A stretch of DNA of 64,000 bases from the NCBI GenBank assembly GCA_950097015.1, contig CATNEN010000029.1, positions 6,281,501 to 6,345,500 of the forward strand. Reading direction: 5' to 3'. Numbering within the stretch: position 1 is the stretch's first letter; the number at the start of each line of letters is the position of its first letter. This document shows positions 61,020 to 64,000 of the stretch, piece by piece. The translations under genes and the position numbers were made by a program. Source of the DNA: Macrostomum hystrix. Taxonomy: Eukaryota; Platyhelminthes; Macrostomidae. The notes below the pieces were generated by a model. The model was not told the DNA's origin. It worked only from the letters and a program-made list of their open reading frames with translations, and ran no database searches.

Positions 61020-62013
61020 GTCAGTCCCTTTGTGAGTATACTCAAAAAGCCTTACTTATTTCTAAGTAGTGGAAACCATTAAAACAGATCTGGGAAAAAG
61101 CCCAAGTACAGACTGGCCAAAGAGCCTGAATTATCTGACTAAGGTGTCTGAAACATCTGAGAGCACTGTGTCTCCAGAATTGCCTAGATCTAATATCTAG
61201 AACACTACTGGCAGAAGGCCAGAACTATCGTGTTAAGAGCCACGCTACCCAAACTATCAGTACTAGCTTAGCCTGAATTAAGCTAACTTAAGCTAACTAC
61301 AGAATTAGCTTAGCCTGGAGACCCACAAGAAGTCGTTAAGGTTTATTTTCTACCTCAGTCATTTGTCTGAGTATGTGTTGCTCTAACCATTGCCGCCAAC
61401 AGCCTACTGCCAGGATGACATAAAATAATTGCTTGTTCCCCTGCCGCTACACTCATTCGCTATATTGGTCTCTATCGTCAAATAAACAATATTATTAGCC
61501 TCAACTGAATGAACTTGTCTCCACTCGAACTCGTCTTGTCTTTGTCATATTTGATTCAATTTGAATCAATCCACCCAACGGGGGTGCAGTATAATGATTG
61601 TATAGATCACTTTAAGTGACTGAAAACAATAAATAAGTAAGTTAGGCCAACCATTTGCAGTATGCATTACTAAAGAGGATAAGCTGAATTACTAGGAAAG
61701 AGCAATATAGAAGAAGCACTACAATATATAGATTAAAAACCCAGAAAATCTCGTCTATTCATCTTTAACATTACAAAAACTGAACTTAATTTTTTAAGTT
61801 AACTAGTTAAAATTAGTTCTTAGAAATAAAGAGAATACTATTTCTTTTCCATCAAGAAAAACGTTTATTTGAAGTATCTAGGTTTCTGTTACAATTGACA
61901 GCTTTTTTTCAGTTGTAAATCAAAACAAAGTGCCTGAGTGCTTTAACACTTAATTGTTGTAAAAACGAGATTAATAAATATATTTATCATAATGCACATA
62001 AACTTTTTAACAG
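61020..62013 (+). other. Probable intron of plus-strand gene
   Basis: Contains a stretch at about 61360-61580 with AATAAA followed by a C/T-rich segment, faintly like the end of an LTR; no internal coding region or clear repeat ends. Confidence 0.45.
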
Positions 62014-62165
62014 GGTGCAGAAAGCCGTGAGCGGCACCTGAAAGATGCTAATCTGCTGAACAAAGAGTCTCCATTTGGAAATTATTACACGCCAGTCATC
62101 AAGGCAAAGATTGTTGGTGGAAAACTGGTTCATGTCAGGGAAGAAAATTCTTTGTATCAGCGCAG
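62014..62165 (+). CDS. Exon of unrecognised plus-strand gene
   Basis: Acceptor ctttttaacag at 62013, donor GCGCAG|gtaagc at 62166; 50 codons plus 2 nt, open in one frame only. It reads GAESRERHLKDANLLNKESP, FGNYYTPVIKAKIVGGKLVH, VREENSLYQ. Charged start, then an SPFG motif and a glycine/lysine stretch. The SPFG...GKLV arrangement after a charged helix recalls NPFG/NPWG motifs of some centrosome and cilium proteins, but that is only an impression. I do not recognise the family. Divergent from CTDNEP1, whose start lies about 2.8 kb to the left. Confidence 0.65.
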
Positions 62166-62592
62166 GTAAGCAAATTTGCTAAACTTTGATTCTTGAGTAT
62201 GATTTCTTCAAATATATTTGTCAAGTTAAAATATTATCTTGAATAAGTCAATGTGCTCTAACTAAGTCATCACATTATTTCTATATAGTGTTATTTGGAA
62301 ACTATATTTTCAAGTTTAGTGAACTCTGAAACGTATTGCAGCATTTTGGCCCACGGACTAACTGCTGCGTTTTAAGTAGTATGTTAGGTAAATTTTACGT
62401 CAATATTAGAAATTAAATTAAATTCAGTTTAATCTTCGCTTAGCCATCTGGCAATGCTTATCTTTCGCTGGAAGATAACTATTATTCACAGCTAATGCTG
62501 ACACAGCTGATCACAAAACATTGTCATATTCTGCACTTGTAACTCACGTGTATCAATAACTTTTTGAAGTTTACGGCTCGTAAATTAAACAG
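62166..62592 (+). other. Intron of plus-strand gene
   Basis: 427 nt, AT-rich, between well-phased exons. No repeat. Confidence 0.6.
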
Positions 62593-62718
62593 AGAGAACT
62601 GGTGCACAGAGGGTCCTTTCATCACAGTTCCTAAACCCCAAAACCTGAAGCCAAAACCAAGGGATAAAAAGTTTTGGAAAGAACCTCAACCGGACGGTTT
62701 TCAAAAAATGCGCGGTTT
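62593..62718 (+). CDS. Exon of unrecognised plus-strand gene
   Basis: Acceptor ttaaacag at 62592 completes the codon left open by the exon ending at 62165, then ENWCTEGPFITVPKPQNLKP and KPRDKKFWKEPQPDGFQKMR. Proline- and lysine-rich, open in this frame only. Two endings are possible: reading on to TGA at 62720-62722, which would make it the last exon, or a weak donor GGTTT|gtgaaa at 62719, whose phase fits the exon at 63668. I favour the second slightly because that later exon needs an upstream partner. Confidence 0.6.
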
Positions 62719-63667
62719 GTGAAACTAGCAATGATTCAGGTGGTTCATGCAGCTAATTAGTTGTTTAATTACTAAAGATATTATTTACCTTCAAATACGT
62801 TCTACTCATATTTCTTCTAAACTTCCAAAGCACGCCACAGCCGCCAACACCAACTCAAATATAGAGATTTATTATTTAAAAAGACAATAGTGAGAGTTAA
62901 ACAAAAAACGTGGACAGGTTAGTGTGCAAACAAACGTGCTGTTTATTGCATGAAACATAAAGGCCCACAAAAAAGTGTGTAAATTCCAATTCACTAAAAC
63001 AAACAGTCGCTCCACCTGTTAATTTCCCTTTTTTCTTTGAGTTTTTATCTGCGTAGAACATTGCTTGCATCGACCTCGAGGGCCAGCGTGTGAGACGAGA
63101 TTGGACAAAGAATAAAAACTCGAGTGATGCCCCGGGGAGAGTGAAAGGAGAGACCCGCAGAAGCAAATGAATGTGATGAAGAAGTTAGGCTATAGCGAAG
63201 ACTAACTTCTCTATTGAGAAAAGGAAAGCAAAATAGTTCCGAGCCTTTTGTGCACTTGCTCATTTTGAGGGCCTCTGCCCCCTATATCTGCACACAAAGG
63301 CTAACAGCCTAACGGAGTTTTTCTTATTCTTTAAGAGTTGACCCAATGACGGTTAGGGGTGGGTTGTAGCATCAAGCGTCTCCTAGGCAACGCATTGAGC
63401 TTGGCAACCAGTCTTTTCGTCCCTTGCCAGTCTTCAACCAACCCAGCGGTGTCGCTTACACACAGAACATTTCTCTCCATTACTCGCCACCTCTCTCTAT
63501 TTTTTCTTTGGGTTTTTTCACTTCATATACGACCAGAATTTGCTCCGATTCTTCTTTTCATATTTTAAATTTCCCTTCACCCTCTCTCTCACTCGCTTTT
63601 TCTGTATCTAGGGCCAGTTTGTCGCATACAATTGTCTTTTCTAATACTCAACTAACGCCATCGCCAG
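62719..63667 (+). other. Probable intron (or 3' flank plus intergenic)
   Basis: Either an intron with a weak gtgaaa donor and a ccatcgccag acceptor, or a gene boundary if the exon before it ends at TGA 62720. Nothing else recognised. Confidence 0.4.
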
Positions 63668-63914
63668 TCCTCGAGGTTTCGACGGTCCGCATCCGCTGTC
63701 GCCAGCTGTCCATCAAGTCAGGAGTCGTCAACAAGACGAGTCTGAGCGCGAAGCGAGCTCACCAGCAGCCGGATCCGGGCAGATCAGCTGGCGAGAGAAG
63801 CTCAAATTGAACTCGGATATTGAGCCGGCTGTGCTCAAAATTGGTGCGCCAGAACGCAGACGGACAGAATCGCCGCCGGTAGTTACCATGACGACCGATG
63901 CCTCTCTTGTTTAG
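63668..63914 (+). CDS. Terminal exon of plus-strand gene, probably the same unrecognised gene
   Basis: Acceptor with a branch-point-like actaac and ccatcgccag at 63667, then 82 codons to TAG at 63912-63914: PRGFDGPHPLSPAVHQVRSR, QQDESEREASSPAAGSGQIS, WREKLKLNSDIEPAVLKIGA, PERRRTESPPVVTMTTDASL, V. GC content and codon use are like the coding exons elsewhere in the window and unlike the flanking AT-rich DNA. The product end is hydrophilic and serine/proline-rich with one WREKLKL helix-like stretch. Function unknown. It could also belong to a separate gene starting further left. Confidence 0.5.
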
Positions 63915-64000
63915 GACTTAGTCTACAATAACTGCCATGCTAAATCGATGTTTTTCGAGTAGTTAGCTAGCTTCGCTTCACAATAGAACTATCCTACAGT

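Noticed and set aside
61140-61580. Solo LTR of a retrotransposon
   Set aside because: AATAAA and a C/T-rich end ahead of gggggtgca are suggestive, but no matching terminal repeat, target duplication or internal region could be found.

Overview
This is a eukaryotic, animal-type window. Genes are split by phase-matched introns with ordinary GT...AG splice sites, pol III-type SINEs are present, and the two recognisable genes are metazoan signalling genes: an Eph receptor tyrosine kinase and the nuclear-envelope phosphatase CTDNEP1 (Dullard). Coding exons are fairly GC-rich and introns AT-rich. The organism is some invertebrate bilaterian. A flatworm is my best guess, from the possible trans-splice acceptor and the repeat-loaded introns, but the sequence does not prove it.

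Layout. (1) 1-45.4 kb, minus strand: the 5' eight coding exons of an Eph receptor, covering signal peptide, ligand-binding domain, cysteine-rich EGF-like region, two fibronectin III domains, transmembrane helix and start of the juxtamembrane segment. I rebuilt the exon chain by hand; every intron phase matches, giving 612 codons plus 2 nt. The kinase domain lies beyond position 1. The first intron is about 19.4 kb. (2) 45.4-54.6 kb: intergenic DNA, mostly minisatellites. (3) 54.6-59.2 kb, minus strand: a complete five-exon CTDNEP1 gene (238 codons). (4) 60.9-63.9 kb, plus strand: three or four exons of a gene I cannot name, transcribed divergently from CTDNEP1.

About a third of the window is tandem repeat. 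There are roughly 30 different minisatellites with unrelated units of 5 to 57 bp, several with higher-order structure. They produce very long open frames (up to about 1160 codons) that are artefacts of stop-free repeat units and should not be read as genes. Many arrays start within a few to tens of bases of a splice site of the Eph or CTDNEP1 gene. One array has copied a splice acceptor six times in frame, and another is a G-quadruplex-type tract beginning just inside a 5' splice site.

Mobile DNA: one tRNA-headed SINE family (at least four copies of about 240-290 bp, two of them an inverted pair beside Eph exon 2), plus a minisatellite that looks like an amplified tRNA-type T-arm/B-box. No CRISPR array, rRNA or credible functional tRNA gene was found.
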